A stretch of 64,000 nucleotides of DNA from Streptomyces sp. NBC_00249 (GCF_026342355.1 NZ_JAPEMV010000009.1:1-64000); one strand, 5' to 3'; shown: positions 22,001 to 30,225, counted from the stretch's first letter. Translations and numbers: made by a program. Notes: a model not told the origin generated them from the letters alone.

Positions 22001-23659
22001 GCCCTGCTCCAGGACTGGCTGGCCGACGACCGGCTGGAGGCCACCCGTCTGGTGGTCGTCACCCGGGGCGCGGTGGACGCCGGTCCGGCCGGTGTTCCCG
22101 AGCCCGCCTCGGCGACCGTGTGGGGGCTGCTGCGTTCGGCGCAGGCCGAGGCCCCGGACCGGATCGTACTCGTCGACCTGGACCACCCGGGCGACGGCCC
22201 CGTCCCGGCCGCGGCCCTGTCGGCGGTGCTCGCCTCCGGTGAGCCGCAGGCGGCGGTGCGCGGCGGTGAGGTGCTGCTGCCGAGGCTGCGCCGGCTCACC
22301 GAGGCCGACTCGGGCGAGCGGACCGTGGTCTGGGACCCCGAGGGCACGGTGCTGGTCACCGGCGGTACCGGCGCGCTGGGCAGCCTGTTCGCCCGGCACC
22401 TGGTCGCCGAGCACGGCGTACGCCACCTGGTGCTGGCCGGGCGTCGCGGCGACGCGGCCCCCGGGGCCGGGGAGCTGCGCGCCGAACTCACCGCGCTGGG
22501 CGCGGAGGTCACCCTCGCGGCCGTGGACGTGTCCGACCGGGAGGCCCTGGCGGCCGTCCTGGCGGCGATCCCGGCGGAGCACCCCCTGAAGGGTGTGGTG
22601 CACACGGCGGGCGTCCTCGACAACGGTCTGGTGGCGGCGCTGAGCCCGGACAGCCTGGACGCCGTACTGCGGCCGAAGGCGGACGCGGCCTGGCACCTGC
22701 ACGAGCTGACGAAGGACCTGGAGCTGACGGCGTTCGTGCTGTTCTCCTCCAGCGTCGGTGTCATCGGCGGCCCCGGGCAGTCCAACTACGCGGCGGCCAA
22801 CGCCTTCCTGGACGGGCTCGCCGCCCACCGGGCGGGCCTGGGTCTCGCGGCGACCTCCCTGGCCTGGGGCCTGTGGGGCCTGAGCTACGGGATCAACGCC
22901 GGTCTGGACGAGAACGACCTCAAGCGGTTCGGCCGCGAGGGCTTCAAGCCGGTCTCGCCGCAGGAGGGCACCGCGCTCTTCGACTCGGCGCTGGCGATGA
23001 GCACCTCGGCGGTCGTGGCGCTCCCGGTCGACCTGTCCGCGATGCGGGCGCACGGTCTGGTGCCGCCGGTGTTCCGCTCGCTGGTGCGGGCGGTGAACCG
23101 GCGCGCGGCGCAGTCCGGCGGGGGTTCCGTCGAACTGCTCGCGACGCGGCTGGCGGGGCTGTCCCCGCTGGAGCAGCAGCAGGCGGTGCTGGACCTCGTA
23201 CGGGCCGAGGTGGCCACGGTCCTGGGCCACACCGGGCAGGACGCGGTGCAGGCCGACCGCGCCTTCCAGGAGATGGGCTTCGACTCGATGACGGCGGTGG
23301 AGCTGCGCAACCGGCTCAACGCCGCGACGGGGGTGCGGCTGTCCGCGACCGTGGTCTTCGACCACCCGAACCCGACGGCGCTGGCCGAGCACGTGCTCGG
23401 CGAGGTCGCGCCGGACGGTGCGGCGGCCGAGGAGCCGGCGCTCGCGGAGCTGGACCGGCTGGAGGCGGCGCTCGCCGCCCTCGCCGAGGACAGTCAGACG
23501 CGCTCCACCGTCTCTGTACGCCTGCAGACGATCCTGTCCCGGCTGAACGAGGCTGCGGGACCGGCCGGAGGACCGGACCTGGCCGAAACGATCGAATCCG
23601 CCTCTGCGGACGACCTCTTCGACTTCATCGACAACCAGCTCGGCCGTTCCGCGAACTGA
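13010..23659 (+). CDS. cpkB: Modular type I polyketide synthase, CpkB-like: two KS-AT-DH-KR-ACP modules (modules 3 and 4)
   Basis: GTG start with GGGGAG at 12994-12999. The 60 bp gap after the previous gene has no terminator, so the genes are probably co-transcribed. The protein is 3549 aa. The N-terminus (about residues 1-33) is a charged helical docking segment. Module 3: KS (Cys206), malonyl AT, DH with intact HAVLGTVLLP and HPALLDSALH, KR with LDD, ACP with GFDSLT. Module 4: KS (Cys1961), malonyl AT, a degenerate DH, KR, ACP with GFDSMT. In DH4 the motif reads HAVFDSAVLP (Gly to Asp), the second catalytic site reads HPALLEAAVA (Asp to Glu, His lost), and the middle segment around YGPAFQGL is missing. 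Module 4 should therefore leave a hydroxyl. KR4 has LDN instead of LDD, but its Lys, Ser, Tyr and Asn catalytic residues are present. The C-terminus is a docking tail ending in FIDNQLGRSAN. Confidence 0.92.
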   Translation: MANEQELREYLKRAIADARDAKKRLREVEDKAQEPIAIVGMACRYPGGVATPEDLWQLVTDGVDAVSGFPVNRGWDLERLYDTDPDAAGTSYTAEGGFLHEADRFDPEFFGMSPREALAVDPQQRLLLETTWEAFERAGIDPASLRGSRTGVFTGLMYNDYGSRSGLPAEGNEGYLFSGSAGSIASGRLAYTFGLEGPTVTVDTACSSSLVAMHMAANALRAGECDLALAGGAAVMSTPTAFIEFSRLRGLSADGRCKSFSEHADGTGWAEGVGLLLVERLSDARRNGHQVLAVIRGTAVNQDGASNGLTAPNGPSQERVIRQALANAGLTTADVDLVEAHGTGTSLGDPIEAQALLATYGQDRPADQPLYLGSLKSNIGHSQAAAGVGGIIKMVQAIRHGFMPKTLHAEEPSTRIDWEAGAVSLLQEARQWPETGAPRRAGVSSFGFGGTNAHVVIEQAPAAEEPEGEAAEAAPAPAAVPFVPWVLSGKTPEAVTAQAARLLAWAEDRADLDLAGVGRALVGLRALFDHRAVVAGGDRDALLAGLRALASGEASPAVAQGAKTAGKTAFLFTGQGAQRAGMGEELYAAFPAYATAFDAVAAELDKHLDRPIREVIASGEGLDDTGNTQPALFAVEVALYRLVESWGIKPDQLAGHSIGELAAAHVAGVLDLADAAKLVAARAKLMQALPAGGAMIAVQATEEEVLPLLDGLTDRLAIAAINGPNSVVVSGDEDAALEVAAKIAGLGRKTKRLTVSHAFHSPHMDGMLKEFTEVAAGLTYHAPKIPVVSTLTGELATGDDLRTAKYWADQVRGAVRFTHAVRTLETLGASTFTEIGPDAVLTALAAGSVEGAGTALATLRAGRPEVQQAVLAAGQLHARTGKADWAAYFGGGAFGGPADSAVDLPTYAFQRERYWLDVAEAAADATGLGLSATDHPILGATLDLADGDQTLFTSRLSLRSHPWLADHAVLGTVLLPGTGFVELAVLAGGQLGCPQIEELTLSAPLVLPAQGGVQLQLVVGDADGSGRRSVDVYSRHDGDAADAPAEARPWTLNAKGVLAPASDTATGEALMVWPPAGATEVSLDGVYERLAAQDYAYGPAFQGLRRAWKGNGEIFAELTLPDAQRADAGRFQLHPALLDSALHPLLPGVVDDDRVALLPFSWSGVSVHATGAATLRVRITLTGPEVASLTVADGTGAPVATVESLLLRPLSKEALREANSAARDGLFKVSWNASTASGSAVDTSGWAVVGDLTVEGARGYASLEAVASAPSVPATVLLALAPTGAADSAEVPALTHGAVRELLGTAQSWLADDRFADSTLVVVTRGALATTVGAPVTDLAHAAAWGLLRVAQSENPGRIVLVDLDADGDGAPPVAAVASGEPQVAVRGTELLVPRLARTAQDPEARTARWDQGTTLITGATGALGGVLARHLVTEHGARHLLLLSRRGIEAAGAAELEAELTGLGAQVTVAACDVADREALAAVLAAIPAERPLGAVVHTAGVLDDGLLSSLTPERLEKVLQPKVDAAWNLHELTKDLDLSAFVLYSSIAGLIGNAGQANYAAGNTFLDALAQYRQASGLPATSLAWGLWAQASTISGQLDEADLKRIERTGLLPLSSADAMDLFDAAPGTGEAVLAATRLNTAALRKQADGPHLLFRGLVTAAPRRAAASGQAGGGSSLADRLGGLSPAERDQALTDLVRAQVAAVLGHSDHSSIDAERAFQELGFDSLTAVELRNQLNSTTGMRLPSTLVFDYPNPAALAAHLSSELFGAEQGAAPVVVAADSASLEPIAIVGMACRYPGGVSSPADLWRLVSEGTDAITPFPSNRGWDLENLYHPDPDHTGTTYAQGGGFLHDADLFDPEFFGMSPREALATDPQQRLLLETAWETVENAGLVPAALRGSRTGVFAGVMYHDYGSALTTIPEDLEGYLASGNAGSVASGRVSYTLGLEGPAVTVDTACSSSLVALHMAANALRSGECDLALAGGVTVMSSPTTFVEFSRQRGLSPDGRCKPFAAGSDGTGWSEGVGLLLVERLSDAERNGHNVLAVIRGSAINQDGASNGLTAPNGPSQERVIRQALANAGLSPADVDVVEAHGTGTTLGDPIEAQALLATYGQNRPADRPLWLGSLKSNIGHTQAAAGVGSVIKMIEAMRHEVLPQTLHVDAPSGHVDWEAGAVSLLTEARGWEEYGRPRRAGVSSFGISGTNAHVVIEAPAVRPEPAREPAAPLPVVPWVLSGKTPQAVTAQAARLLESGAEADPRDLGLTLATGRSLFEHRAVVAGGDRDALLAGLQVLASGASAPNAVRDSRTSGKTAFLFTGQGAQRAGMGEELYAAFPAYATAFDAVAAELDKHLDRPIREVIASGEGLDDTGNTQPALFAVEVALYRLVESWGIKPDQLAGHSIGELAAAHVAGVLDLADAAKLVAARAKLMQALPAGGAMIAVQATEEEVLPLLAGREGELAIAAINGPNSVVVSGDEDTALHVAERFQAQGRKTKRLTVSHAFHSPHMDGMLKEFTAVAAGLTYHQPKIPVVSTLTGRPAAGDDLVTAEYWADQVRGAVRFADAVAALEALGVTTVAEVGPDAVLTALAQDTLSAAAAVPLVRRGRPEGETLVAGVGRLHSRGVRVDWAAYFAGSGARPVALPTYAFQHEAFWLKGSGAAADAGYGLNPTGHPLLGAAVTIAGADQVLFTSRLSVRTHPWLAEHAVFDSAVLPGSALVELAVRAADELGLAGLAELDLDKPVVLPEQGAVQLQLGVGPADEAGRRPFTVHTRADEAEARWTVHAAGVFDTQTAQTAQTAPAVLGGEAAELALPEELLPDAAAYELHPALLEAAVAAAGGTGAAGTTRIPARWQDVRLHASGATAVRVRIAPLDGDPEGAVTVRLSDAQDQAVATVGRLVFRDVPDTEFTVSQGGSRPLFQVDWVATALPEPAERVRWGVLGDAAAGFDGPAFEDVAAVGKAAEAGAAVDAVLVWAVTDGAADVVGASHSAARGALALLQDWLADDRLEATRLVVVTRGAVDAGPAGVPEPASATVWGLLRSAQAEAPDRIVLVDLDHPGDGPVPAAALSAVLASGEPQAAVRGGEVLLPRLRRLTEADSGERTVVWDPEGTVLVTGGTGALGSLFARHLVAEHGVRHLVLAGRRGDAAPGAGELRAELTALGAEVTLAAVDVSDREALAAVLAAIPAEHPLKGVVHTAGVLDNGLVAALSPDSLDAVLRPKADAAWHLHELTKDLELTAFVLFSSSVGVIGGPGQSNYAAANAFLDGLAAHRAGLGLAATSLAWGLWGLSYGINAGLDENDLKRFGREGFKPVSPQEGTALFDSALAMSTSAVVALPVDLSAMRAHGLVPPVFRSLVRAVNRRAAQSGGGSVELLATRLAGLSPLEQQQAVLDLVRAEVATVLGHTGQDAVQADRAFQEMGFDSMTAVELRNRLNAATGVRLSATVVFDHPNPTALAEHVLGEVAPDGAAAEEPALAELDRLEAALAALAEDSQTRSTVSVRLQTILSRLNEAAGPAGGPDLAETIESASADDLFDFIDNQLGRSAN
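14703..15132 (+). repeat. AT-domain repeat, copy 1 (module 3)
   Basis: About 430 bp covering the first half of the AT3 coding sequence, nearly identical in bases to 19941-20370 in AT4. Only scattered third-position differences are visible, while the flanking linker sequences differ clearly. The block uses C-ending codons more than its flanks. This suggests recombination or gene conversion between modules. Confidence 0.8.
19941..20370 (+). repeat. AT-domain repeat, copy 2 (module 4)
   Basis: Second copy of the block at 14703-15132, same strand, offset 5238 bp. Similarity continues more weakly through the HAFH region. A further shared segment, near-identical between 11600-11750 and 17205-17355, covers the KR start of modules 2 and 3. 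Confidence 0.8.
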
Positions 23660-23700
23660 CGGTCCCGACGTACGCAGCTCTGAGGAGAAGTTGATCTCTC

Positions 23701-26700
23701 ATGTCCAATGAGACCCAGCACAACGGACCGGCAGCGTCTTCGGATCCGGCCGCGTCCAAAGAACAGAAGATGGTCGAGTACCTGAAGTGGGTCACCACCG
23801 ACCTGCAGAAGGCGCGCAAGCGGCTGGCGGAGCTGGAGGCCGGCAACGACGAGCCGGTCGCCATCGTCGGTATGGCCTGCCGCTTCCCGGGCGGGGTGAC
23901 CTCGCCCGAGACCCTGTGGAAGCTCGTCACGGACGAGGCCGACGGGATCACCGAGTGGCCCGGCGACCGCGGCTGGGACATCGACGCCATCTACGACCCC
24001 GAGCGCGGCAAGCCCGGCAAGTCGTACACGAAGAAGGGCGGGTTCCTGGAGGGCGCGGCCCTCTTCGACCCCGGTTTCTTCGGCATCTCCCCGCGCGAGG
24101 CCCTCGCCATGGACCCGCAGCAGCGAGTGCTGCTGGAGACGGCCTGGGAGACCTTCGAGCAGGCCGGGATCGACCCGACCACGCTGCGCGGCACGCCGGT
24201 CGGTGTGTTCGCGGGTGTCGTGGAGCAGAGCTACCTGGGCCTGGAGGGCCCGGAGGAGCTCGAGGGTTACCTGATGACCAGCAAGCTCAGCGCGGTGGCC
24301 TCCGGCCGCATCTCGTACACCTTCGGTTTCGAGGGCCCGGCCGTGTCCGTGGACACGGCGTGCTCCTCGTCGCTGGTGGCGCTGCACCTGGCCGTGCAGT
24401 CGGTCCGCAAGGGCGAGTCCTCGATGGCGCTGGCCGGCGGGTCGACGGTCTCCGGCCACCCGAGCGGCTTCGTCGACTTCTCCCGGCAGAACGGCCTGGC
24501 CGAGGACGGCCGGATCAAGTCCTTCGCGGCGGCCGCCGACGGCACCGCCTGGTCGGAGGGCGTGGGCCTGCTCCTCGTCGAGAAGCTGTCGGACGCCCGG
24601 CGCAACGGCCACGAGGTGCTCGCGGTGATCCGCGGCAGCGCCGTCAACCAGGACGGCGCCTCCAACGGCCTGACCGCCCCCAACGGCCCCTCCCAGGAGC
24701 GGGTCATCCACCAGGCGCTGGCCAGCGCCAAGCTGTTCGCCTCCGACGTGGACGTGGTCGAGGCGCACGGCACCGGCACCCGGCTCGGCGACCCGATCGA
24801 GGCGCAGGCGCTGCTGGCGACGTACGGGCAGAACCGTCCGGCCGACCAGCCGCTGTACCTCGGCTCGCTGAAGTCGAACATCGGGCACAGCGTCGCGGCG
24901 GCCGGTGCGGGCGGCGTGATCAAGATGATCATGTCGATGCGGCACGGGGTGCTGCCCAAGACCCTGAACATCGACGAGCCCACCCCCATGGTCGACTGGG
25001 AGTCGGGCGCGGTCTCGCTGCTCACCGAGGCCCGCGAGTGGCCCTCGTACGGGCACCCGCGCCGGGCGGGCATCTCCGCCTTCGGCGTCAGCGGCACCAA
25101 CGCGCACGTGATCCTCGAGGAGCCGCCGGCCCTGGAGGCCCCGGAGGGTGCCGAGGCGCCGGAGGGCGCCGAGGACGGTCCCGCGCACGTGCTGCCCGTA
25201 CTGCCCTGGGCGCTGTCGGCGAAGACCCCCGACGCCCTCGCCGGGCAGGCGGCGCGGCTGCTGGAGCGCGTCGAGGCCGAGCCGTCCACCTCCCCGCTGG
25301 ACGTGGCGTTCTCGCTGGCCACCGGCCGCGCGGCGCTGGAGCAGCGCGCGGTGGTCGTCGGCGCGGACCGTGACGCGCTGCTGGAGGGCCTGCGTTCGCT
25401 GGCCGCCGGCGAGCCCGCCGCCGGGATCGTGCGCGGGACGAAGGCGGGCGGCCACAACGCCTTCGTCTTCACCGGGCAGGGCGCGCAGCGCACCGGGATG
25501 GGCGAGGAGCTGTACGCCGCCTTCCCCGTGTACGCGGAGGCCTTCGACGCGGTCGCGGCCGAGCTGGACAAGCACCTGGAGCGCCCGATCCGTGAGGTCA
25601 TCGCCTCCGGCGAGGGCCTGGACGAGACGGCGTACACCCAGCCCGCGCTGTTCGCGGTCGAGGTGGCGCTGTACCGGCTCGTGGAGTCCTGGGGCATCAA
25701 GCCCGACCACCTGGCGGGCCACTCCATCGGCGAGCTGACGGCCGCCCACATCGCGGGCGTCCTGGACCTCGCGGACACGGCGAAGCTGGTCGCGGCCCGC
25801 GCGAAGCTGATGCAGGCGCTGCCCAAGGGCGGCGCGATGATCTCCCTCCAGGCCACCGAGGAGGAGGTCCTCCCCCTCATCGCGGGTCTGGAGGACCGGC
25901 TCGCGATCGCCGCGGTCAACGGCCCGACCTCGGTGGTCGTGTCCGGGGACGAGGAGGCGGCCCTGTCCGTCGCCGCGAAGATCACCGACCTGGGCCGCAA
26001 GACGAAGCGCCTGACCGTCTCGCACGCCTTCCACTCCCCCCACATGAACCCGATGCTGGAGGAGTTCCGGCAGGTCGCGGCCACGCTCACCTACAACAAG
26101 CCGCAGCTGCCGGTCATCTCCACCCTCACCGGCAAGCTCGCCACCGGCGACGACCTGCGCACCCCGGCCTACTGGACCGACCAGGTCCGCGGCGCCGTCC
26201 GCTTCACGGACGCGGTGCGCACCATGGAGGGCTTCGGCGCCACCACCTTCACCGAGATCGGCCCGGACGCGGTCCTGTCGACGCTGGTCCGCGACACCCT
26301 CTCCGATGTGGCGGCCGTCCCGCTGCTGCGCCGGGGCCGGCCGGACGCCGAGACCCTGGTGAGCGCGCTCAGCCTGCTGCACGCCTCGGGCGTCGCGGTC
26401 CGCTGGGACGCCTTCTACGCCGGTACGGGCGCCGCCCGCACCGACCTGCCCACGTACGCCTTCCAGCACGAGCGCTACTGGGTCGAGCAGACCGGGATCT
26501 TCGCGGACGCCTCCGACCTGGGCCTGGAGTCGGCGGACCACCCGCTGCTCGGTGCCTCGGTCACCATCGCGGGCGCCGACCAGGTGCTGTTCACCAGCCG
26601 GCTGTCGGTGCGCACGCACCCGTGGCTCGCCGACCACGTCGTCCTCGACCAGACCCTGGTGCCGGCCACCGCCCTGGTGGAGATGGCCATCCGGGCCGGC

Positions 26701-29700
26701 GACGAGCTGGGCCTGAACGTCCTGGACGACCTGTCGATCCTGGGCCCGCTCGCGCTGCCCGCGAAGGGCGGCGTGCACGTCCAGGTCAGCGTGGGCTCCC
26801 CGGACGGCTCCGGCCGCCGTGAGGTCGCCGTCTACTCGCGGCCCGACAACGCCGACGTGCCGTGGACCCTCAACGCCCGCGGCCACCTCAGCTTCCAGGG
26901 CGCCGAGGAGCCGTTCGAGCTGACCGAGTGGCCGCCGGCCGGCGCGCAGGAGGTCCCGCTCGGGGACGCGTACGAGAAGCTCGCGACGCAGGGCTACGTG
27001 TACGGCCCGGTCTACAAGGGCCTGGACGCCGTCTGGTCCGTCGGCGACTCCGAGGTGTACGCGGAGGTCAGCCTGCCCGAGGGCTCCCGTACGGGCCCGG
27101 CGGGCTTCGGACTGCACCCGGCCCTGCTGGAGGTCGCCCTCGCGGCGTCCTGCCTGGCCAGCTACGGGACCGTGCCGGAGGGCGCGGTCTGGATCTCCAC
27201 CGACTGGAAGGGCGTACGGCTCCACGCGACCGGCGCCTCCAAGCTGCGGGTGCGGCTGTCCGTCGACGCCGACGGCGCGCTGAAGGTGCAGCTGGCCGAC
27301 CGGACGGGGCAGCCCGTCGCCACGGTCGGCGCGGTGGCCTGCCGCGCGATCGCGGTCGGCGAGGTCTCCAACGCCCTGGCCCGCAACCGTGACTCCCTCT
27401 TCCACGTGGACTGGGCCCCGTACCCGGTCGTGGCCGCCGGGGACACCACGCACTGGGCGACCCTGGGCAAGGACGGCTTCGGCGACCGCCGCTTCACCGA
27501 CGTGGCGCGGGCCGCGCGGGTGGTCGGCTCGGGCGAGCGCGTGGACGTGGTGCTGGCCCGGCAGGAGACCCCGGACACCGGGGACGCGGCCGCCGACGTG
27601 CACACGGCGGCGCACACCGCCCTGGCGCTCGTCCAGAACTGGCTGGCCGAGGAGCGGCTGACCGACACCCGGCTGGTGTTCCTCACCCGGGGCGGCGTCG
27701 CCGTCTCCGACGAGGACGTCACCGACCTGGGCGCGGCCACCGTCTGGGGTCTGCTGCGCTCCGCGCAGTCGGAGAACCCGGGCCGGATCATGCTCGTCGA
27801 CCACGACCTCGACCTGGACGACCCGGCCGCCGACCCGTTCGCGGTGCTGGCCCAGGTCGTCGCCTCGGGCGAGCCGCAGTCGGCGGTACGGGCGGGGCGG
27901 GTGCTGATCCCGCGCCTGGGCCGGATCTCCGACACGGACGCGGAGCCGACCGGGACCTGGAACCCGGAGGGCACCGTCCTGATCACGGGCGGCACCGGCA
28001 GCCTGGGCGGCCTGTTCGCCCGGCACCTGGTCGCCGAGCACGGCGTGCGGAACCTGCTGCTCACCAGCCGGCGCGGGCTCGCCGCGGACGGCGCGGGCGA
28101 GCTGGCCGCCGAACTGACGGCCCTCGGTGCGCGGGTGACGATAGCGGCCTGCGACGTCTCCGACCGGGAGGCGCTCGCCGCCGTCCTGGCGGAGATCCCG
28201 GAGCAGCACCCGCTGACCGGCGTCCTGCACACCGCCGGTGTGCTCGACGACGGCCTGATCGGCTCGCAGACCCCGGAGCGGCTCTCGGCGGTGCTGCGGC
28301 CCAAGGTCGACGCCTCGTGGAACCTGCACGAGCTGACGAAGGACCTGGACCTGTCCGCCTTCGTGCTGTTCTCCTCGATCGCGGCGGTCGTCGGCGGCCC
28401 CGGCCAGTCGACGTACTCGGCGGCCAACCACTACCTCGACGGTCTGGCCCAGCACCGCCGGGCCCACGGCCTGGCGGCGACCTCGCTCGCCTGGGGCCTG
28501 TGGTCGCAGACCAGCGGCATGACCGGCCACCTCGACCAGGCGGACCTGCAGCGCATCGCCCGGAGCGGTTTCCGCCCGGTCGAGTCGGAGCAGGGCCCGG
28601 CCCTGCTGGACATCGCGCTGACCATCGGTCACGCGGCCCTGGTCGCCACCCCGATGGACCTGTCGACCCTGCGCGAGCAGGTGCAGGTGCCGGTGCTGCT
28701 GAGCAAGCTGGTGCGTACGCCGGTCCGCAGGGCCGCGCAGAACACCGAGGCGAGCACGGAGAGCCTGGCCGACCGGCTCGCCGGGCTGGAGCCCGAGGAG
28801 CAGGAGCGGGCGGTCCTGGAGGTCGTCCTCGCGCAGGTCGCGGCGGTCCTCGGACACGCGGACACCTCGGGGATCGTCGTCGACCAGGCCTTCTCGGCCC
28901 TCGGCTTCGACTCGCTGACCTCGGTGGAGCTCCGCAACCAGCTGGGCACGGCCACCGGGCTGAAGCTGCCGCCGACGCTGGTCTTCGACCACCCGACGCC
29001 GGTCGCGCTCGCCGCGTTCCTGCACGGGGAGGTGGCCAGCTCCTCCACCGGCCGCAAGGGCACCGACTTCGCGGCGGAGGTCCACCTCGCGGACGACATC
29101 CAGCCGGCGGCGGAGGTGGTCCTGACGGCCTCCGACCCGAAGGAGATCCTGCTGACGGGGGCCAGCGGCTTCCTCGGCGCGTTCCTCCTGCGCGACCTGA
29201 TGCGCACGACCACGGGCCGGGTGCACACCCTGGTCCGCGGTGAGGACGAGGCGAGCGCGCTGGAGCGGCTGAAGGCCAACGCCCAGTGGTACCGGGTGTG
29301 GGACGAGATCGACGAGGACCGGCTCACGATCGTCCTCGGCGACCTGGCGGAGCCCCGCCTGGGCCTGACCGAGGAGGCCTTCGACCAGCTCGCCCGGACC
29401 GTCGACGTGGTCTACCACAACGGCGCCCGCGTGCACTGGCTGCACCCGTACGAGACCCTCAAGGCCTCGAACGTCACGGGCACCGAGGAGGTGCTGCGGC
29501 TCGCCGCGCGCCACCGTACGGTCCCGGTGCACTACGTCTCGACCGTCGGTGTCTTCGACGGGGTGCGCGAGCCCGGCGTCCCGCTGAAGGTGACGGACCC
29601 GACGGGTCCGGCGGAGAACCTGCCGAGCGGCTACCTGCGCTCGAAGTGGGTCGCGGAGCAGATCATCGGACTGGCCCGGGACCGCGGTCTGCCGGTGTCG

Positions 29701-30225
29701 GTGTACCGCGTCGACGTGATCTCCGGCGACCAGGTGAACGGCGCCTGCCAGACCCGCGACTTCGTCTGGCTGACCCTCAAGGGGCTGGTGCAGTCCCGCA
29801 GCGTGCCCAAGGGCACCGAGGGCCGTTTCCACCTGCTGCCGGTCGACTACGTCAGCGCGGCCATCACCGGCATCTCGCGCCGGCCGAACACGGTCGGACG
29901 TACCTTCCACCTCTTCAACCAGAGCTCGCTCTCGCTCAGCCAGTGCGCGGAGTTCCTGCGCGGCGTCGGCTACGAGCTGGACGAGGTGGACCGGGACACG
30001 TGGGACGCCACGGTCAAGGCGGGCGACAACGCCCTGCTGCCGCTGCTGGACGCCTTCGAGATGATGACGTCGGACACCGACGGCTTCTACCCGCCGATCG
30101 ACACCACGGAGACGGCGGCGGCGCTCCAGGGCACGGGCATCGAGATCCCGGTGCTGACGAAGGAACTGTTCGAGCTGTACGTCGGCTTCTTCGTCCAGGA
30201 AGGCCACTTCCCGGCGGCCCCGTGA
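23701..30225 (+). CDS. cpkC: Modular type I polyketide synthase with terminal thioester reductase, CpkC-like: KS-AT-DH-KR-ACP-R (module 5)
   Basis: ATG start, with GAGGAG at 23682-23687, 41 bp after the previous gene. The protein is 2174 aa. Residues 1-50 include a coiled-coil docking helix. KS follows (Cys221), then malonyl AT (Ser675, GHSIGE; HAFH), DH, KR with LDD, ACP (Ser1738, GFDSLT), then from about residue 1810 a Rossmann-type reductase. The reductase has TGASGFLG at about 1818 and the YxxxK pair Tyr1978/Lys1982, as in terminal thioester reductases of PKS and NRPS enzymes. Release should give a C1 aldehyde (or alcohol) using NAD(P)H. DH5 looks dead: HVVLDQTLVP has Asp for Gly, and HPALLEVALA has Glu for the catalytic Asp and no His. 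The module should leave a 3-hydroxyl. No thioesterase is present in the gene. Confidence 0.93.
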   Translation: MSNETQHNGPAASSDPAASKEQKMVEYLKWVTTDLQKARKRLAELEAGNDEPVAIVGMACRFPGGVTSPETLWKLVTDEADGITEWPGDRGWDIDAIYDPERGKPGKSYTKKGGFLEGAALFDPGFFGISPREALAMDPQQRVLLETAWETFEQAGIDPTTLRGTPVGVFAGVVEQSYLGLEGPEELEGYLMTSKLSAVASGRISYTFGFEGPAVSVDTACSSSLVALHLAVQSVRKGESSMALAGGSTVSGHPSGFVDFSRQNGLAEDGRIKSFAAAADGTAWSEGVGLLLVEKLSDARRNGHEVLAVIRGSAVNQDGASNGLTAPNGPSQERVIHQALASAKLFASDVDVVEAHGTGTRLGDPIEAQALLATYGQNRPADQPLYLGSLKSNIGHSVAAAGAGGVIKMIMSMRHGVLPKTLNIDEPTPMVDWESGAVSLLTEAREWPSYGHPRRAGISAFGVSGTNAHVILEEPPALEAPEGAEAPEGAEDGPAHVLPVLPWALSAKTPDALAGQAARLLERVEAEPSTSPLDVAFSLATGRAALEQRAVVVGADRDALLEGLRSLAAGEPAAGIVRGTKAGGHNAFVFTGQGAQRTGMGEELYAAFPVYAEAFDAVAAELDKHLERPIREVIASGEGLDETAYTQPALFAVEVALYRLVESWGIKPDHLAGHSIGELTAAHIAGVLDLADTAKLVAARAKLMQALPKGGAMISLQATEEEVLPLIAGLEDRLAIAAVNGPTSVVVSGDEEAALSVAAKITDLGRKTKRLTVSHAFHSPHMNPMLEEFRQVAATLTYNKPQLPVISTLTGKLATGDDLRTPAYWTDQVRGAVRFTDAVRTMEGFGATTFTEIGPDAVLSTLVRDTLSDVAAVPLLRRGRPDAETLVSALSLLHASGVAVRWDAFYAGTGAARTDLPTYAFQHERYWVEQTGIFADASDLGLESADHPLLGASVTIAGADQVLFTSRLSVRTHPWLADHVVLDQTLVPATALVEMAIRAGDELGLNVLDDLSILGPLALPAKGGVHVQVSVGSPDGSGRREVAVYSRPDNADVPWTLNARGHLSFQGAEEPFELTEWPPAGAQEVPLGDAYEKLATQGYVYGPVYKGLDAVWSVGDSEVYAEVSLPEGSRTGPAGFGLHPALLEVALAASCLASYGTVPEGAVWISTDWKGVRLHATGASKLRVRLSVDADGALKVQLADRTGQPVATVGAVACRAIAVGEVSNALARNRDSLFHVDWAPYPVVAAGDTTHWATLGKDGFGDRRFTDVARAARVVGSGERVDVVLARQETPDTGDAAADVHTAAHTALALVQNWLAEERLTDTRLVFLTRGGVAVSDEDVTDLGAATVWGLLRSAQSENPGRIMLVDHDLDLDDPAADPFAVLAQVVASGEPQSAVRAGRVLIPRLGRISDTDAEPTGTWNPEGTVLITGGTGSLGGLFARHLVAEHGVRNLLLTSRRGLAADGAGELAAELTALGARVTIAACDVSDREALAAVLAEIPEQHPLTGVLHTAGVLDDGLIGSQTPERLSAVLRPKVDASWNLHELTKDLDLSAFVLFSSIAAVVGGPGQSTYSAANHYLDGLAQHRRAHGLAATSLAWGLWSQTSGMTGHLDQADLQRIARSGFRPVESEQGPALLDIALTIGHAALVATPMDLSTLREQVQVPVLLSKLVRTPVRRAAQNTEASTESLADRLAGLEPEEQERAVLEVVLAQVAAVLGHADTSGIVVDQAFSALGFDSLTSVELRNQLGTATGLKLPPTLVFDHPTPVALAAFLHGEVASSSTGRKGTDFAAEVHLADDIQPAAEVVLTASDPKEILLTGASGFLGAFLLRDLMRTTTGRVHTLVRGEDEASALERLKANAQWYRVWDEIDEDRLTIVLGDLAEPRLGLTEEAFDQLARTVDVVYHNGARVHWLHPYETLKASNVTGTEEVLRLAARHRTVPVHYVSTVGVFDGVREPGVPLKVTDPTGPAENLPSGYLRSKWVAEQIIGLARDRGLPVSVYRVDVISGDQVNGACQTRDFVWLTLKGLVQSRSVPKGTEGRFHLLPVDYVSAAITGISRRPNTVGRTFHLFNQSSLSLSQCAEFLRGVGYELDEVDRDTWDATVKAGDNALLPLLDAFEMMTSDTDGFYPPIDTTETAAALQGTGIEIPVLTKELFELYVGFFVQEGHFPAAP

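Noticed and set aside
12971..23392. A 3473-codon open frame on the minus strand opposite the second PKS gene, and a similar one at 23494-30207
   Set aside because: These are shadows of strong G/C third-position bias. Their translations are Arg/Gly/Val/Leu-rich without domains, while the plus strand encodes clear PKS modules.
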